From: Microcoleus sp. CAWBG506 | GTDB lineage: Bacteria > Cyanobacteriota > Cyanobacteriia > Cyanobacteriales > Microcoleaceae | NCBI GenBank assembly: GCA_020883125.1 | Contig: JAHREW010000020.1 | Span: forward strand, 6,298 to 70,297 | Direction of reading: 5' to 3' | DNA: 64,000 nt | Shown: positions 17,672 through 27,394 of the stretch, piece after piece | How positions within the stretch are numbered: the stretch's first letter is position 1 | Layout of the letters: every line of letters begins with the position of its first letter | Notes under the pieces: model-generated | The model's input: only the letters and a program-made list of their open reading frames with translations | Told to the model about the DNA's origin: nothing | Database searches by the model: none | Translations under genes and position numbers: made by a program

Positions 17672-19735
17672 TTAAAACCGATTTGGAGGTCGAGACGGCT
17701 CACTTTCCGGCGGAACAGGAGGCTCAGATTCAGCAACCGGAGCATTGAGCGACTGTTGCCAAACTTGGATTTGCGATCGCGCCTCATCAGAAGACCGAGT
17801 ACCCGCAGGAATTTTCTTCAAAATGGCGATCGCCCCAGCCAAATCCGACGACGACAGTTCCATCCCCATCGCCAAAATCCGCTGACTCCACTCCTCAATC
17901 GCCTCACTCGCTTGCGATCGCAGAGAACTCCCCTCAGGCACCTGACGAGCCAGGGAAATCGCCGTTTCCAAAGCATCAGGAGTCCCAGCTTGAGCCGCCT
18001 GACGAGCACTCTCCAACCCTTGCTGGCTTTGAGTCTGAACATCCCAAGTCCGAATGTTCGATCGAGCTTGCTCGTACAGCACCCTTCCCGGTCGAATCCG
18101 CCTCGCCATCTCAATAGCCTCGGTCAAATAGCCCTTGGCCGCTAGCTGCTGAGCTCTGTCCAAAAACGGCTGGTCAACCAGTCGCTGTCTCCTGTCAATC
18201 CAAGCTTGAATTTTAGTCTGAGCTTCCCCATACAGAGCTCTACCTTGACCGATCCTCCTAGCTTGAGCAACGGCAGCTTCCAGAGCATTTGGATCGCCTG
18301 TATTCGCCAATTCGTTAGCCTTTTGCAGAAACGGACTGTCTTCGAGCTGCTCGATTTGACGGCCCAAGCGACTAATTTGGGCGCGAGCTTCCCCAGAACG
18401 AGGATTGGCTTCGGGAACTGTTTGCAATTGGGCGATCGCAGCCTTCAAATCCTTCACCCCTCCCGGTGCCGCCAGCCGAGAGGCCAAATCCAAAGTTTTC
18501 ACATCAGCTATTTCCTGTTGCCAACGGTTGACTAAATCTTGAGCTTTTTTGTATAAAGGACGGCTCGAATTCAAATTTTTAGCCATCGCTACAGCCTTCG
18601 ACAAACCATCAACATTACCTGTCAAAGCTTGACCAGTAGCATTAGCCAACTCATTAAAATCTTTGACTTGTTCCTGTAAACTGCCACCGTCAGGAATCTT
18701 ATTGGCGATCGCGATCGCCTGCTGCCAATCACCAGATTCCAAACGCTTTTGAGCAATATCAAAAATTTTATTACTCAACTCCCCAATCAGTTTATTTGCA
18801 GCTTGATACAAATAACTTTTTTGGTCAATTCCCTGAGCCAGCTTAATCCCCGTCACCAGGTTATCCACTCCTCCCTCCTCGGCTTTATTGCGGGCTTTAA
18901 TCAACTTATTACCCTCAGCTTTAGTCGCCTGAATTGCCTGAGTTATTTCCTCATATTTAGTGGACTCCCAGAAAGTATTGCCCGTATCCAATAACAAAGT
19001 TGCTTCACGGAAAGCCAGAACCCACTCTTCCTTACGCAAGTGGTTTTCTGCCGTGCGGTAAATTTTTTCTGCATCGTTCCAACTAGACTGCCACTTTTCA
19101 ATCTGCTTTTCCACCATGGGATAAGCGGGAACATTTTGAGGGACTTTACGGGCGATCGCGATCGCCTCCGCCAGTTGTCCTTCTTGAAAACTCACATTTC
19201 CCAGCCTGAGAAGATCCTCCGCCCACCGATCGATTTGACCGTTAATTCTCGGTCGCATCGGGTGATCCTGTGGCAAAGCATTCACTAATTCGATCGCCCT
19301 GAGCAAATCATCCGCCGTCCGTTTGCTAGCAGATTCTTGAGCACAAAAAAAGCGATCGTTAGCCGAAGCCGTCGGCCAAAAAATCTTCGAGCAATTCGAC
19401 TGAGAAGTCAGGTTGAACAAAGATGCAATTGCCACAAACCCCATACCCACCGACAGCATCAAACTCACCGCCAGCCAAAATTGCCACTTCTTGGACCACC
19501 GCAGCCACCAAGGATTTTTTTCTTCCGGTGGCTGGGAATGTTCCCCCGACGAACTCGGCGGTAATGCCGGATGCTCTCCTGGCATTTGGCCCGAAGTCAA
19601 CATATCGCGGAGTTCTTTTAGTCTCTCAGCGCGGTTTTTCCGTGCGGGAACAGGCACTAACGATGAAGTATCTGGTGTTGGTTCCAAGGATTTTGATGCA
19701 GACCAATGGCCTGGTGTTTTGGGTTCTTGACTCAT
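17672..19735 (-). CDS. Large single-pass membrane protein with repeated helical segments
   Basis: 687 aa from ATG 19735 (MSQEPKTPGHW). The frame is open 61 codons further, but that stretch lacks coding character. A Pro/Ser-rich cytoplasmic N-terminus is followed by one membrane helix (FWLAVSLMLSVGMGFVAIAS) at roughly residues 105-125, then ~500 residues of recurring helical pairs with A-I-A-x-A-R-[KR]-[IV]-P motifs (EAIAIARKVPQN, QAIAIANKIPDG, ETAISLARQVPEG, GAIAILKKIPAG) and a Pro-rich C-terminus. The repeats resemble TPR/SEL1-like solenoids. It is a cyanobacterial protein type of unknown role; a periplasmic scaffold is plausible. Confidence 0.75.
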   Translation of the reverse strand: MSQEPKTPGHWSASKSLEPTPDTSSLVPVPARKNRAERLKELRDMLTSGQMPGEHPALPPSSSGEHSQPPEEKNPWWLRWSKKWQFWLAVSLMLSVGMGFVAIASLFNLTSQSNCSKIFWPTASANDRFFCAQESASKRTADDLLRAIELVNALPQDHPMRPRINGQIDRWAEDLLRLGNVSFQEGQLAEAIAIARKVPQNVPAYPMVEKQIEKWQSSWNDAEKIYRTAENHLRKEEWVLAFREATLLLDTGNTFWESTKYEEITQAIQATKAEGNKLIKARNKAEEGGVDNLVTGIKLAQGIDQKSYLYQAANKLIGELSNKIFDIAQKRLESGDWQQAIAIANKIPDGGSLQEQVKDFNELANATGQALTGNVDGLSKAVAMAKNLNSSRPLYKKAQDLVNRWQQEIADVKTLDLASRLAAPGGVKDLKAAIAQLQTVPEANPRSGEARAQISRLGRQIEQLEDSPFLQKANELANTGDPNALEAAVAQARRIGQGRALYGEAQTKIQAWIDRRQRLVDQPFLDRAQQLAAKGYLTEAIEMARRIRPGRVLYEQARSNIRTWDVQTQSQQGLESARQAAQAGTPDALETAISLARQVPEGSSLRSQASEAIEEWSQRILAMGMELSSSDLAGAIAILKKIPAGTRSSDEARSQIQVWQQSLNAPVAESEPPVPPESEPSRPPNRF

Positions 19736-19886
19736 AGAAGCTAATCTAGCCGACTGATTTATACTAGGCAGAAGACTACCCACAGTCAATATTGTGGAAG
19801 CATCCGGCGATCGATAAATTGGCAATGGGCAATTAGTCAAGAGCCAAAGCCCCATTCCTGCCCATTGCCAATTACACATTATTGCC

Positions 19887-20786
19887 CTAAGAGCCGGACT
19901 GCGATCGCAAATCCCCAATCAATTCAGCCAATTGATCGCTGCTAGCCTTGTACACCTCATTACAGAAATGGCAAGTAGCCTCCGCCCCGTCATCTTTTTC
20001 AATCATGTCTTGAAGTTCCGCCTCGCCCAGCATTTTTAAGGCTCCCAAAACTCGATCGAACGAACAGCTACATTGAAAGCGGACCATTTGAGTTTCCGGG
20101 AAAATTTCCAGCCCCATATCTCCCAGTAGCTGTTCGAGAATCTCGTGCAAAGTTTTACCAGAGCGCAATAGTGGCGTAAAGCCAGAAAGCTCTGCAACTC
20201 GCGACTCCAGAATCGCAACCAGTGCTTCATCCCTCGCCGCCTTGGGCAGAACTTGTAGCAACACACCCCCAGACGCTTGCACCCCATCTGCCCCAACAAA
20301 CACCCCCAACACCAAAGCCGAAGGAGTCTGCTCAGAAGTTGCCAAGTAGTGAGTCAGATCGTCACCAATTTCGCCGGAAACCAACTCCACCGTACTAGAG
20401 TAAGGGTAGCCAAATCCAACATCCCGCACCACATACAAATAGCCATTACCTATGGCCCCACCCACATCAAGTTTGCCTTTAGCATTGGGCGGTAGTTCCA
20501 CCTCTGGATTTTCCACATAACCCCGAACCGTACCATCGAGTCCAGCATCGATCAGCAATCCGCCCAGAGGTCCATCTCCTTTGATCCGAATATTAACCCT
20601 AGATTCAGGCCGCTTCATGCTAGAAACCAGTAACAGTCCCGCAGACATCGTGCGGCCAAGGGCTGCCGTCGCCACGTAGGAAAGTTTGTGCCGCTGTCTG
20701 GCTTCTTCAGTCAGGCGGGTAGTGATGACGGCTACAGCGCGAATTCCGCCGTCTGCTGCTGTAGCGCGAATTAATTGATCTGCCAT
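19887..20786 (-). CDS. hslO: Hsp33 redox-regulated chaperone
   Basis: 299 aa. The N-terminal Hsp33 domain has RVNIRIKGDGPLGGLLIDA and RGYVENPEVELP. The C-terminal zinc switch is present as CSCSFDRV and CHFCNEVY, giving four Cys ligands. Under oxidation these form disulfides and activate holdase function in the cytosol. Intact and of normal length. It lies upstream of the large membrane protein gene in the same direction with a 151-bp gap. Confidence 0.95.
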   Translation of the reverse strand: MADQLIRATAADGGIRAVAVITTRLTEEARQRHKLSYVATAALGRTMSAGLLLVSSMKRPESRVNIRIKGDGPLGGLLIDAGLDGTVRGYVENPEVELPPNAKGKLDVGGAIGNGYLYVVRDVGFGYPYSSTVELVSGEIGDDLTHYLATSEQTPSALVLGVFVGADGVQASGGVLLQVLPKAARDEALVAILESRVAELSGFTPLLRSGKTLHEILEQLLGDMGLEIFPETQMVRFQCSCSFDRVLGALKMLGEAELQDMIEKDDGAEATCHFCNEVYKASSDQLAELIGDLRSQSGS

Positions 20787-21170
20787 GAAAAACCTTACTT
20801 TTGCCTTGTGATCACTGCTTCAATCATTTTAGGAGTTCCTTCAGGTTGGCGTAGCAGGTCATTTAGTTTTGGTAGCAGACTTGTCCGATCGCGCTATTTA
20901 ATTTTTTTAACTCTCAAATCAATATTTTTACGTTGGCGACTTATTTTATAAAATTTAAATGATTTTTTTCAATAAATAACCCCCTGAGCAGTATACACTC
21001 TGAGAGTTCGATCGCAAAAACTGCCGATTCATCAATCAATATACAAAGTTAAAACAATTAACCAAAGCTTATCTTTCCGCTAACCAGAAGATTACCAAGC
21101 CTTTACCTTCATCAGTTAGAGTCAGAGGCATAGGTCTCAAACCACTGTTTTTTAGCTGGAAAAAATAGAT
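20787..21170. other. Gap between divergent hslO and crp/fnr-like genes
   Basis: No coding frame seen. AT-rich DNA should hold the two divergent promoters, including a TTATTTTATAAAATTTAAAT palindromic stretch around 20940-20960. I could not assign a defined regulator site. Confidence 0.5.
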
Positions 21171-21833
21171 ATGCCACTAACTTCTAAGCCACCTTTAGCA
21201 GAAATCCAGCATAGCACAGGGCTCGATCGGAACTTGCATTTTTATGCCAAGGGCGAAACAATTCCTCTGATGTCCCAAGGCCTGTGGCAAGTTTGTCAAG
21301 GTCTAGTGCAATTGACTACCCTTTATCCAAGTGGGGAAGAAGGAATTTTAGGCTGGGCGGGGCCTTCGATGTGCTTCGGTTTATGGTTGACCAGCTTGCA
21401 GACTTACCGAGCTACGGCGACATCTGATGTTTATTTGATGTGGTATTCTATGGTGGAAATAGAAGCTTCTCCTCAATTAGCTCAGGATTTGCTGCCTCAA
21501 ATGGGTAGGCGGCTGCGGCAAATGGAAGCAATTTTGGCGATCGCCGGACAGCGCCGAGTAGAAGACCGTTTATATCAACTTCTGCTATTATTGAAACAAG
21601 AATTCGGTCAGACAGTAGTGGAAGGGACTCGCTTGAATATCCGCTTAACACATCAAGATATTGCCAATGCGATTTGCACTACCCGCGTGACGGTAACGCG
21701 AATGCTGGGAAAATTGCAGCAGCAAGAGTTAATCAGTCGAGACAAAGACCGTCATTTGATTCTCAAAAAAGATGGTTTTGCGTCCGCATCCGATTTGTTT
21801 GGTTACAAACCTCAAGCAGTCATTAGTCATTAG
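21171..21833 (+). CDS. Crp/Fnr-family transcription regulator
   Basis: 220 aa. An N-terminal cyclic-nucleotide-like beta roll (FYAKGETIPLMSQGLWQVCQGLVQL; YPSGEEGILGWAGPS) is followed by a long dimer helix and a C-terminal HTH_Crp (RLTHQDIANAICTTRVTVTR, MLGKLQQQELI). It has no Fnr-type N-terminal cysteine cluster. The cyclic-nucleotide signature RxA/S is not evident, so the ligand may differ. It is not NtcA by its effector domain. Targets unknown. Confidence 0.85.
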   Translation: MPLTSKPPLAEIQHSTGLDRNLHFYAKGETIPLMSQGLWQVCQGLVQLTTLYPSGEEGILGWAGPSMCFGLWLTSLQTYRATATSDVYLMWYSMVEIEASPQLAQDLLPQMGRRLRQMEAILAIAGQRRVEDRLYQLLLLLKQEFGQTVVEGTRLNIRLTHQDIANAICTTRVTVTRMLGKLQQQELISRDKDRHLILKKDGFASASDLFGYKPQAVISH

Positions 21834-21906
21834 TTAGTGGTTATTGGTTATTTGTTGTTGGTTATTGGTTAACAAATAACAAATAACAAATTCAGAAATG
21901 AAAATG

Positions 21907-23106
21907 TTAGTTCGATCGCAACTTAGGCTTTCCAGGCTGTTTCCGGCGTCCATCCAAAGAAACCACCTCAGCCTCCGAACTTTCCCTCGCCACCCGAATC
22001 AGCAGCCCCGACAGCAAAAAACTTGCCACCATCGAAGAACCGCCATAACTAAAAAACGGTAGTGGCAAACCCGTAGTCGGCAAAACCCCCGTCGCCACCC
22101 CAATATTCAGCAGCGACTGTCCCACCATCACCACCATCGCCCCGATCGCCACCAACTGACTCTCAATATTTCGGGCCTTCATCACCACCCTCAAAGCCAC
22201 AGTAGCATAGACCGCCAACATCAGCAACAGCGAGAAACCACCAACTAAACCAAACTCCTCAGCAAACACAGCAAAAATAAAATCGCTGTACTGAATCGGT
22301 AAATAAAACAACTTTTGCTGCGACATCCCCAAACCAACGCCCCAAATGCCGCCCGAACCCACAGCCAGCAGACTTTGAATCAACTGATAGCCATCTTGTA
22401 GAGGATCAGCCCAAGGATTCAGAAAAGACATAATCCGGCGGCGCTGATATTCCCGAAAACTAATACTTAAAACCGCCAACAGCATTCCCCCCATAGCCGT
22501 TGCGCCCAACTGTAAAGCAGGCAAATTAGCCGCCAAAGCCACCAACCACAAAGTCATCCCGCACAAAGCCGTGGTACTCAAATTCGGCTGTAACAAAATA
22601 CCCAACAGCATCGCCCCAAAAATTCCCAACCAAGTCACTCGAACTTTATTCGTTAATCGGGGCCAGTTGCCGAAAATGCGGGCACTTTGGAGTACGAAAA
22701 ACGGTTTAATCAACTCCGAAGGTTGAATAATCGGCACAGGGCCCAGAGATATCCAGCGAGTCGCCCCGTTGATGGTAGTTCCCACTCCCGGAACTAAGGT
22801 CAGCCACAGCACTCCCAGCAGCAACAGAATGCCCAACTGAGCTGTTTTCAGCAGGTAGCGCAGGGGGGAGTATACCATCAAGTTAAAACCAGCCAGCCCG
22901 ATCGCCACTGCGATGAGCTGTCGTTTCATATAATATAGACCGTCTCCAAGTTCTGAATTGGCGATCGGATAGGAAGCCGAGAACAAAGCTGTCAGCCCCA
23001 CAAACAGCCACAAAAAAGTCAGCCAGCGCAGCCAGCGGGCCTCAGCAGCCCATTCAGACACACTGGGGTCAAAAAATGGAATAAAGCGTCGAATATCAGC
23101 AGCCAT
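21907..23106 (-). CDS. ftsW: FtsW-type septal peptidoglycan polymerase
   Basis: 399 aa, about ten transmembrane helices, SEDS family. Characteristic stretches: RWISLGPVPIIQPSELIKP (conserved Pro/Ser-Glu), NPWADPLQDGYQLIQSLLAVGSGG and LPFFSYGGSSM. SEDS enzymes polymerise glycan strands with a class b PBP at the division site. The call FtsW rather than RodA rests on the N-terminal layout and lack of a mreBCD/mrdA neighbourhood; RodA remains a minor alternative. The ATG follows a divergent transporter gene by 36 bp. Confidence 0.88.
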   Translation of the reverse strand: MAADIRRFIPFFDPSVSEWAAEARWLRWLTFLWLFVGLTALFSASYPIANSELGDGLYYMKRQLIAVAIGLAGFNLMVYSPLRYLLKTAQLGILLLLGVLWLTLVPGVGTTINGATRWISLGPVPIIQPSELIKPFFVLQSARIFGNWPRLTNKVRVTWLGIFGAMLLGILLQPNLSTTALCGMTLWLVALAANLPALQLGATAMGGMLLAVLSISFREYQRRRIMSFLNPWADPLQDGYQLIQSLLAVGSGGIWGVGLGMSQQKLFYLPIQYSDFIFAVFAEEFGLVGGFSLLLMLAVYATVALRVVMKARNIESQLVAIGAMVVMVGQSLLNIGVATGVLPTTGLPLPFFSYGGSSMVASFLLSGLLIRVARESSEAEVVSLDGRRKQPGKPKLRSN

Positions 23107-23142
23107 AGGATTTTAGAATGATCTCAATCAACTATAACAAAG

Positions 23143-23564
23143 ATGATTACAGTACCAGATTGGTTGATTTATTCGTTACTCTGTTCTCTATTATATGGTT
23201 TTTGGGGTTTTTTCGGTAATTTAGCGACTAAATATGTTGACTACCAAACTGCTTTTTTTATGAAGCAATTGGTGCTATCTTAATGACTTTATTTATGCTT
23301 ATTCAAAATAAGAGTTTGAGTTTTCAGGGAGATCTGAGGGGAATTTTGTTTGCTGTGTTAGTTGGCATTTGCGGAACTGTGGCATCATTAGTCTTTTTTA
23401 TAGCTGTTGGCAAAGGTAAAGTTGCTAACGTAGTCAGTGTTACGTCAATTTACCCCCTGATTACCATACTATTATCGGCTTTATTCCTGAAAGAGGCTAT
23501 TACATTACCACAAATTATTGGGGTTTTGTTCGCGATAATCGCAGTGATACTTTCGGCTTATTGA
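23143..23564 (+). pseudogene. EamA-type transporter gene with a -1 frameshift
   Basis: From ATG 23143 the frame encodes a hydrophobic N-terminus (LIYSLLCSLLYGFWGFFGNL) up to TKYVDYQTAFF, then falls out of frame at a run of seven T (23233-23239) and stops at 23281. Adding one T restores YEAIGAILMTLF and the remaining open frame to 23564, ending IIGVLFAIIAVILSAY, typical of EamA domains. The reconstructed protein is about 140 aa, four helices, a single-EamA DMT transporter. A real mutation, slippage or a base-calling error in the homopolymer are all possible. Confidence 0.75.
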
Positions 23565-23618
23565 AATATTTGCGATCGGATTATGCACTATTAAGTAGAA
23601 TATCCAGGTCATGATTTA

Positions 23619-23704
23619 ACCGCAGAGAGCGCAGAGGACACAGAGGGAGAGAATAGAGAGATGAATAATTCCGATGCTACCGGATTTGATATCACCTCGG
23701 ATCT
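23619..23704. repeat. Dispersed 'AACCGCAGAG...ACAGAGGG' repeat
   Basis: ATTTAACCGCAGAGAGCGCA ... GACACAGAGGGAGAG ... GAGATGAATAATTCCGATGC, closely matching the copy at 44122-44200. It lies between the transporter remnant and adhE. Confidence 0.75.
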
Positions 23705-23718
23705 TAGGCTGTTTGTCA

Positions 23719-23786
23719 TAAACCGGGTTTTTGGGTAATATTTACGCTTAGTAAATTGCCCATCGGAAAACCCGGTTTTTTGGGTT
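23719..23786 (-). terminator. Inverted repeat after adhE
   Basis: Arms AAACCGGGTTTTT (23720-23732) and AAAACCCGGTTTTTT (23767-23781) flank ~35 bases directly after the adhE stop. They are likely the terminator of adhE, possibly bidirectional. CGGGTTTTTGGG-type repeats are common in these genomes, so a repeat-element origin is also possible. Confidence 0.6.
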
Positions 23787-26399
23787 TTAACGTGTCATGG
23801 CTTCACCTAAATAAGCTTGGATCAGTAACTGCTTCAAATCGGCAATCAGAGGATAGCGGGGATTAGCACCAGTGCACTGATCGTCAAAAGCCCGATCGGC
23901 CATTTCTTCTACATGAGCCAAGAAAAAGTCATCGGCGACACCTTGTTCTAAGAGTACCTCTTGAATTGTGGCTGGAATTTCCACTTGACGTTTTAAATCT
24001 TCCACTGCTTCGATCAATTTTTCAACTTTTTCCTCGTCTGTTTCGCCACCCAAGTTGAGATAGTTGGCAATCTGAGCATAGCGCCACTTGCTATTAGGAT
24101 ACTTGTTCTGCGAGAAAATGGCTTGCTTAAAGGGTACATCCGTCGCATTGTAACGAATTACATGGGAAATCATCAGGGCGTTGGCTAAACCGTGAGCAAT
24201 GTGACAAGTTCCGCCTAACTGGTGGGCGATGGAATGACAAACTCCGAGGAAAGCGTTCGCAAAAGCCATGCCTGCGATCGTAGCAGCATAATGGACTTTT
24301 TCCCGTGCTTTGGGGTCTTTAGCACCATTTTTGTAAGCACTGGGCAGATATTTGAACAACAGACGAATTGCTTCTAAAGCTAATCCGTTGGTATATTCAG
24401 AAGCCAGTACGGAAACGTAAGCTTCGATCGCATGAGTTAACGCATCTATCCCACCATAGGCTGTCAGTCGTTTGGGCATATTCATCGTCAATTCTGGATC
24501 GACGATCGCAATATTTGGAGTCAAAGCATAATCTGCAAGGGGATATTTGATACCAGATTTTTCATCTGTCACCACCGCAAAAGGAGTAACTTCCGAACCA
24601 GTTCCCGATGTGGTAGGAATTGATACCATGATTGCCTTTTCTCCCAAGGGTGGAAGTTCATAAACGCGCTTGCGAATATCCATAAATCGCATCGCCAATC
24701 CTTCAAACTCAATATCGGGATGTTCGTACATTAACCACATCACCTTCGCAGCATCCATCGGAGAACCGCCACCAAAGGCAATAATTACATCGGGATGGAA
24801 GCTATTGCAAATTGCTAAACCTTTACGCACGGTGGCTAAGGAAGGATCGGGTTCCACATCATAAAAAGTATAGTGAGCGATGCCGATTTCTTCCAAACTA
24901 TCAGTAACTTCTTTGGTTAATCCGAGTTCAAATAAAGGGCGATCGGTAACAATTAAAGCCCGTTTTTTCCCCGCCAAATCCCGCAGCGCTACTGGTAAAC
25001 AACCAAATTTGAAATAAATCTTCGGGGGGATGCGGAACCATAGCATATTCTCCCGACGGGAGGCGACAGTTTTGATATTCAACAGATGATGGGGTGTCAC
25101 ATTCGCCGAAACGGAATTACCGCCCCAGCTACCGCAGCCAAGAGTCAAAGAAGGATCGAGACGGAAATTGTAAAGATCCCCGATCGCCCCTTGGGAAGAT
25201 GGAGTATTAATCAGCACCCGCGAAGTTTCGACTTTGGTTTCAAAATAACGAATATGATCCTGATTGCTAGGGGCTGTATAAAGCGCCGAAGTATGTCCGT
25301 GTCCACCGAATAAGATTAAGGCTTCTGCTTTTTCGACAGCATCATGAAAATCAGCGGCGCGATACATCGCCAGAATCGGTGACAGCTTCTCATAAGCAAA
25401 AGGTTCATCTTTGTCGATCGCCTCTACTTCCCCAATCAAAACTCTTGTATTACCTGGTATTTCCAACCCCGCAACTTCGGCAATTTTGCTCACCGTTTGT
25501 CCAACGATTTTCGGATTCAAATGTCCATCGGTTAAAATCACCTGACGAACTCGATCCCGTTCTTCAGCATTCAGGAAATAAGCACCGCGCTTGATAAATT
25601 CCTGTCTCACAGATTCATAAACTGCATCTACCACAACCACCGATTGTTCCGAAGCACAAATCGTGCCATTATCAAAGGTTTTACTTAAAATTATCGAACT
25701 CACCGCCATTTGAATATGGGCAGTTTCATCAATAATTGCCGGAGTATTTCCAGCGCCCACGCCGATCGAAGGATGTCCCGAAGAATAGGCTGCTTTCACC
25801 ATCCCAGGCCCGCCTGTTGCCAAAATCAGCTTGATATCGGGGTTTTGCATCAAAGCTTGGGAAAGTGGCACGGTTGGCTCATCAATCCAGCCAATGATAT
25901 CTCGTGGAGCACCCGCCGCTACCGCCGCATCCAGCACAATTTTTGCTGCTGCGATCGTGCATTCTTTAGCATGGGGATGGGGCGAAAAAATGATCCCATT
26001 TCTAGTTTTAAGGGCAATCAAAGATTTAAAAATTGTAGTAGAAGTGGGATTGGTGACAGGCACAATTCCAGCTAGGAGTCCCACGGGTTCGGCAATGCGT
26101 TCGTAGCCAAAATGTTTGTCTGATTCAATTACGCCACAGGTTTTATCATTTTTGTATTTGTTGTAAATCATTTCTGATGCAAAATGATTTTTGATAGCTT
26201 TATCTTCGATTACGCCCATTCCTGATTCTTTTACCGCTGCTTTGGCTAAGGGAATCCGCGCAGCATTAGCAGCCAAAGCTGCTTGTTTAAAAATGCGATC
26301 GACTTGCTCTTGAGTAAAAGTTGCAAATTCTGCTTGTGCTGCTTTTACGCTTTCAATTAACAGTTTTAATTCATCAATGTTGGTGACTTTCATTGTCAA
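23787..26399 (-). CDS. adhE: AdhE, bifunctional acetaldehyde-CoA/alcohol dehydrogenase
   Basis: 870 aa, full length. The N-terminal CoA-acylating aldehyde dehydrogenase has the catalytic Cys in NGTICASEQS. The C-terminal iron alcohol dehydrogenase has FGGGSPMDAAKVMW, TTSGTGSEVTPFAV and the metal-binding HSIAHQLGGTCHIAHG. It converts acetyl-CoA through acetaldehyde to ethanol, regenerating two NAD+, in the cytosol; family members form spirosomes. It lies downstream of pflB and pflA in the same direction, separated from pflA by a palindromic repeat. This indicates dark anaerobic fermentation. Confidence 0.97.
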   Translation of the reverse strand: MTMKVTNIDELKLLIESVKAAQAEFATFTQEQVDRIFKQAALAANAARIPLAKAAVKESGMGVIEDKAIKNHFASEMIYNKYKNDKTCGVIESDKHFGYERIAEPVGLLAGIVPVTNPTSTTIFKSLIALKTRNGIIFSPHPHAKECTIAAAKIVLDAAVAAGAPRDIIGWIDEPTVPLSQALMQNPDIKLILATGGPGMVKAAYSSGHPSIGVGAGNTPAIIDETAHIQMAVSSIILSKTFDNGTICASEQSVVVVDAVYESVRQEFIKRGAYFLNAEERDRVRQVILTDGHLNPKIVGQTVSKIAEVAGLEIPGNTRVLIGEVEAIDKDEPFAYEKLSPILAMYRAADFHDAVEKAEALILFGGHGHTSALYTAPSNQDHIRYFETKVETSRVLINTPSSQGAIGDLYNFRLDPSLTLGCGSWGGNSVSANVTPHHLLNIKTVASRRENMLWFRIPPKIYFKFGCLPVALRDLAGKKRALIVTDRPLFELGLTKEVTDSLEEIGIAHYTFYDVEPDPSLATVRKGLAICNSFHPDVIIAFGGGSPMDAAKVMWLMYEHPDIEFEGLAMRFMDIRKRVYELPPLGEKAIMVSIPTTSGTGSEVTPFAVVTDEKSGIKYPLADYALTPNIAIVDPELTMNMPKRLTAYGGIDALTHAIEAYVSVLASEYTNGLALEAIRLLFKYLPSAYKNGAKDPKAREKVHYAATIAGMAFANAFLGVCHSIAHQLGGTCHIAHGLANALMISHVIRYNATDVPFKQAIFSQNKYPNSKWRYAQIANYLNLGGETDEEKVEKLIEAVEDLKRQVEIPATIQEVLLEQGVADDFFLAHVEEMADRAFDDQCTGANPRYPLIADLKQLLIQAYLGEAMTR

Positions 26400-26465
26400 T
26401 TCTCCTCGGCTTTATTGTTGTAAAATTAGAAAATTGTAGCTCCCCCTCGCATCCCCCTTAACAAG

Positions 26466-26610
26466 CAGGGCGGTTTCATTCTTGGCGGGAAATCATCGTT
26501 TTGTAGGGGTAGTGCCCCCGTGCCTACCCCCTCCACGGACTATTTGTTAGGTGTTTCAGGGATTGGGGCAACCACGGGGGGTTTGCCCCTACAAAGAATG
26601 AAACAGCCCT
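26466..26610. repeat. MITE-like palindromic repeat between pflA and adhE
   Basis: Outer arms AGGGCGGTTTCATTCTT and AAGAATGAAACAGCCCT are near-perfect complements, and inner arms TTGTAGGGGTAG...TGCCCCCGTG and CCACGGGGG...GCCCCTACAA follow. It is the same family as 4721-4823 but with both outer arms. No coding capacity. Confidence 0.85.
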
Positions 26611-26640
26611 GGGGGCTAGGGGGGATCGAGCCAACTTTAA

Positions 26641-27381
26641 CTAAAGTGCGATCGCCCCGATCGCCTCTACTCCGCGATCGCGAAATAGATCGATGGTTTG
26701 CTGAACCATTTGGGCCGAAGCGGGTGGTGTATCTTTCAGGGAATAGGGAAGTCCTAATTGTTCCCATTTATATTCCCCCATTTTATGAAAAGGCAGAATT
26801 TCTACTCTTTCCACATTGGTGAGCTTGGCCACAAAATCTGCTAATTGAGTGATGTTATCTCTATTATCAGTGAGATGGGGAACTAATACAAACCGAATCC
26901 AGACAGGCTTACCAATATCGCTGAGATATTTTGCCATTGCTAAAGTTGGCTCGATGGAAACATTGGTAACTTTGTAATAGAGTTCAGGAAGGTAGGATTT
27001 GATGTCTAGTAGAACTAGATCGGTCATTTCTAGAACTGGTTTCGCAATTTCTAAACCACAATAGCCAGATGTATCAAGGGCCGTATGCAAGCCTAGTTGA
27101 TGACAGCGATCGAATATTTCTCTGGTGAATTCAGGCTGCATCAAGGGTTCGCCACCGCTGACTGTCACGCCGCCTTTCCGAAGGTAAGATTTACATTTTT
27201 TGATTTCATTAATCAGATAATCAACTGTCACTTCTTTACCATCATGAGCGTTGCGACAATCAGGATTGTGACAATAGAGACAGCGCAGAGGACAGCCCTG
27301 AGTGAAGACAATAAACCTAATTCCTGGCCCGTCAAGAGTACCAAAGGTTTCGATTGAATGAATGCGTCCAATTCCTGACAT
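26641..27381 (-). CDS. pflA: Pyruvate formate-lyase activating enzyme
   Basis: 246 aa radical SAM protein. CPLRCLYCHNPDC provides the CxxxCxxC 4Fe-4S site, then VTVSGGEPLMQPEF (SAM-binding GGE) and DTSGYCGLEI; the N-terminal SIETFGTLDGPGIRFIVFTQ is typical of PflA. It installs the glycyl radical on PflB under anoxia. It lies 100 bp downstream of pflB, with a short palindromic repeat between. Confidence 0.97.
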   Translation of the reverse strand: MSGIGRIHSIETFGTLDGPGIRFIVFTQGCPLRCLYCHNPDCRNAHDGKEVTVDYLINEIKKCKSYLRKGGVTVSGGEPLMQPEFTREIFDRCHQLGLHTALDTSGYCGLEIAKPVLEMTDLVLLDIKSYLPELYYKVTNVSIEPTLAMAKYLSDIGKPVWIRFVLVPHLTDNRDNITQLADFVAKLTNVERVEILPFHKMGEYKWEQLGLPYSLKDTPPASAQMVQQTIDLFRDRGVEAIGAIAL

Positions 27382-27394
27382 TAATTTCGCTTTT

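Noticed and set aside
17552-18145. 197-codon frame on the plus strand after tspO
   Set aside because: It is Arg/Ser-rich, lies opposite the large membrane protein gene, and starts in a dispersed repeat.
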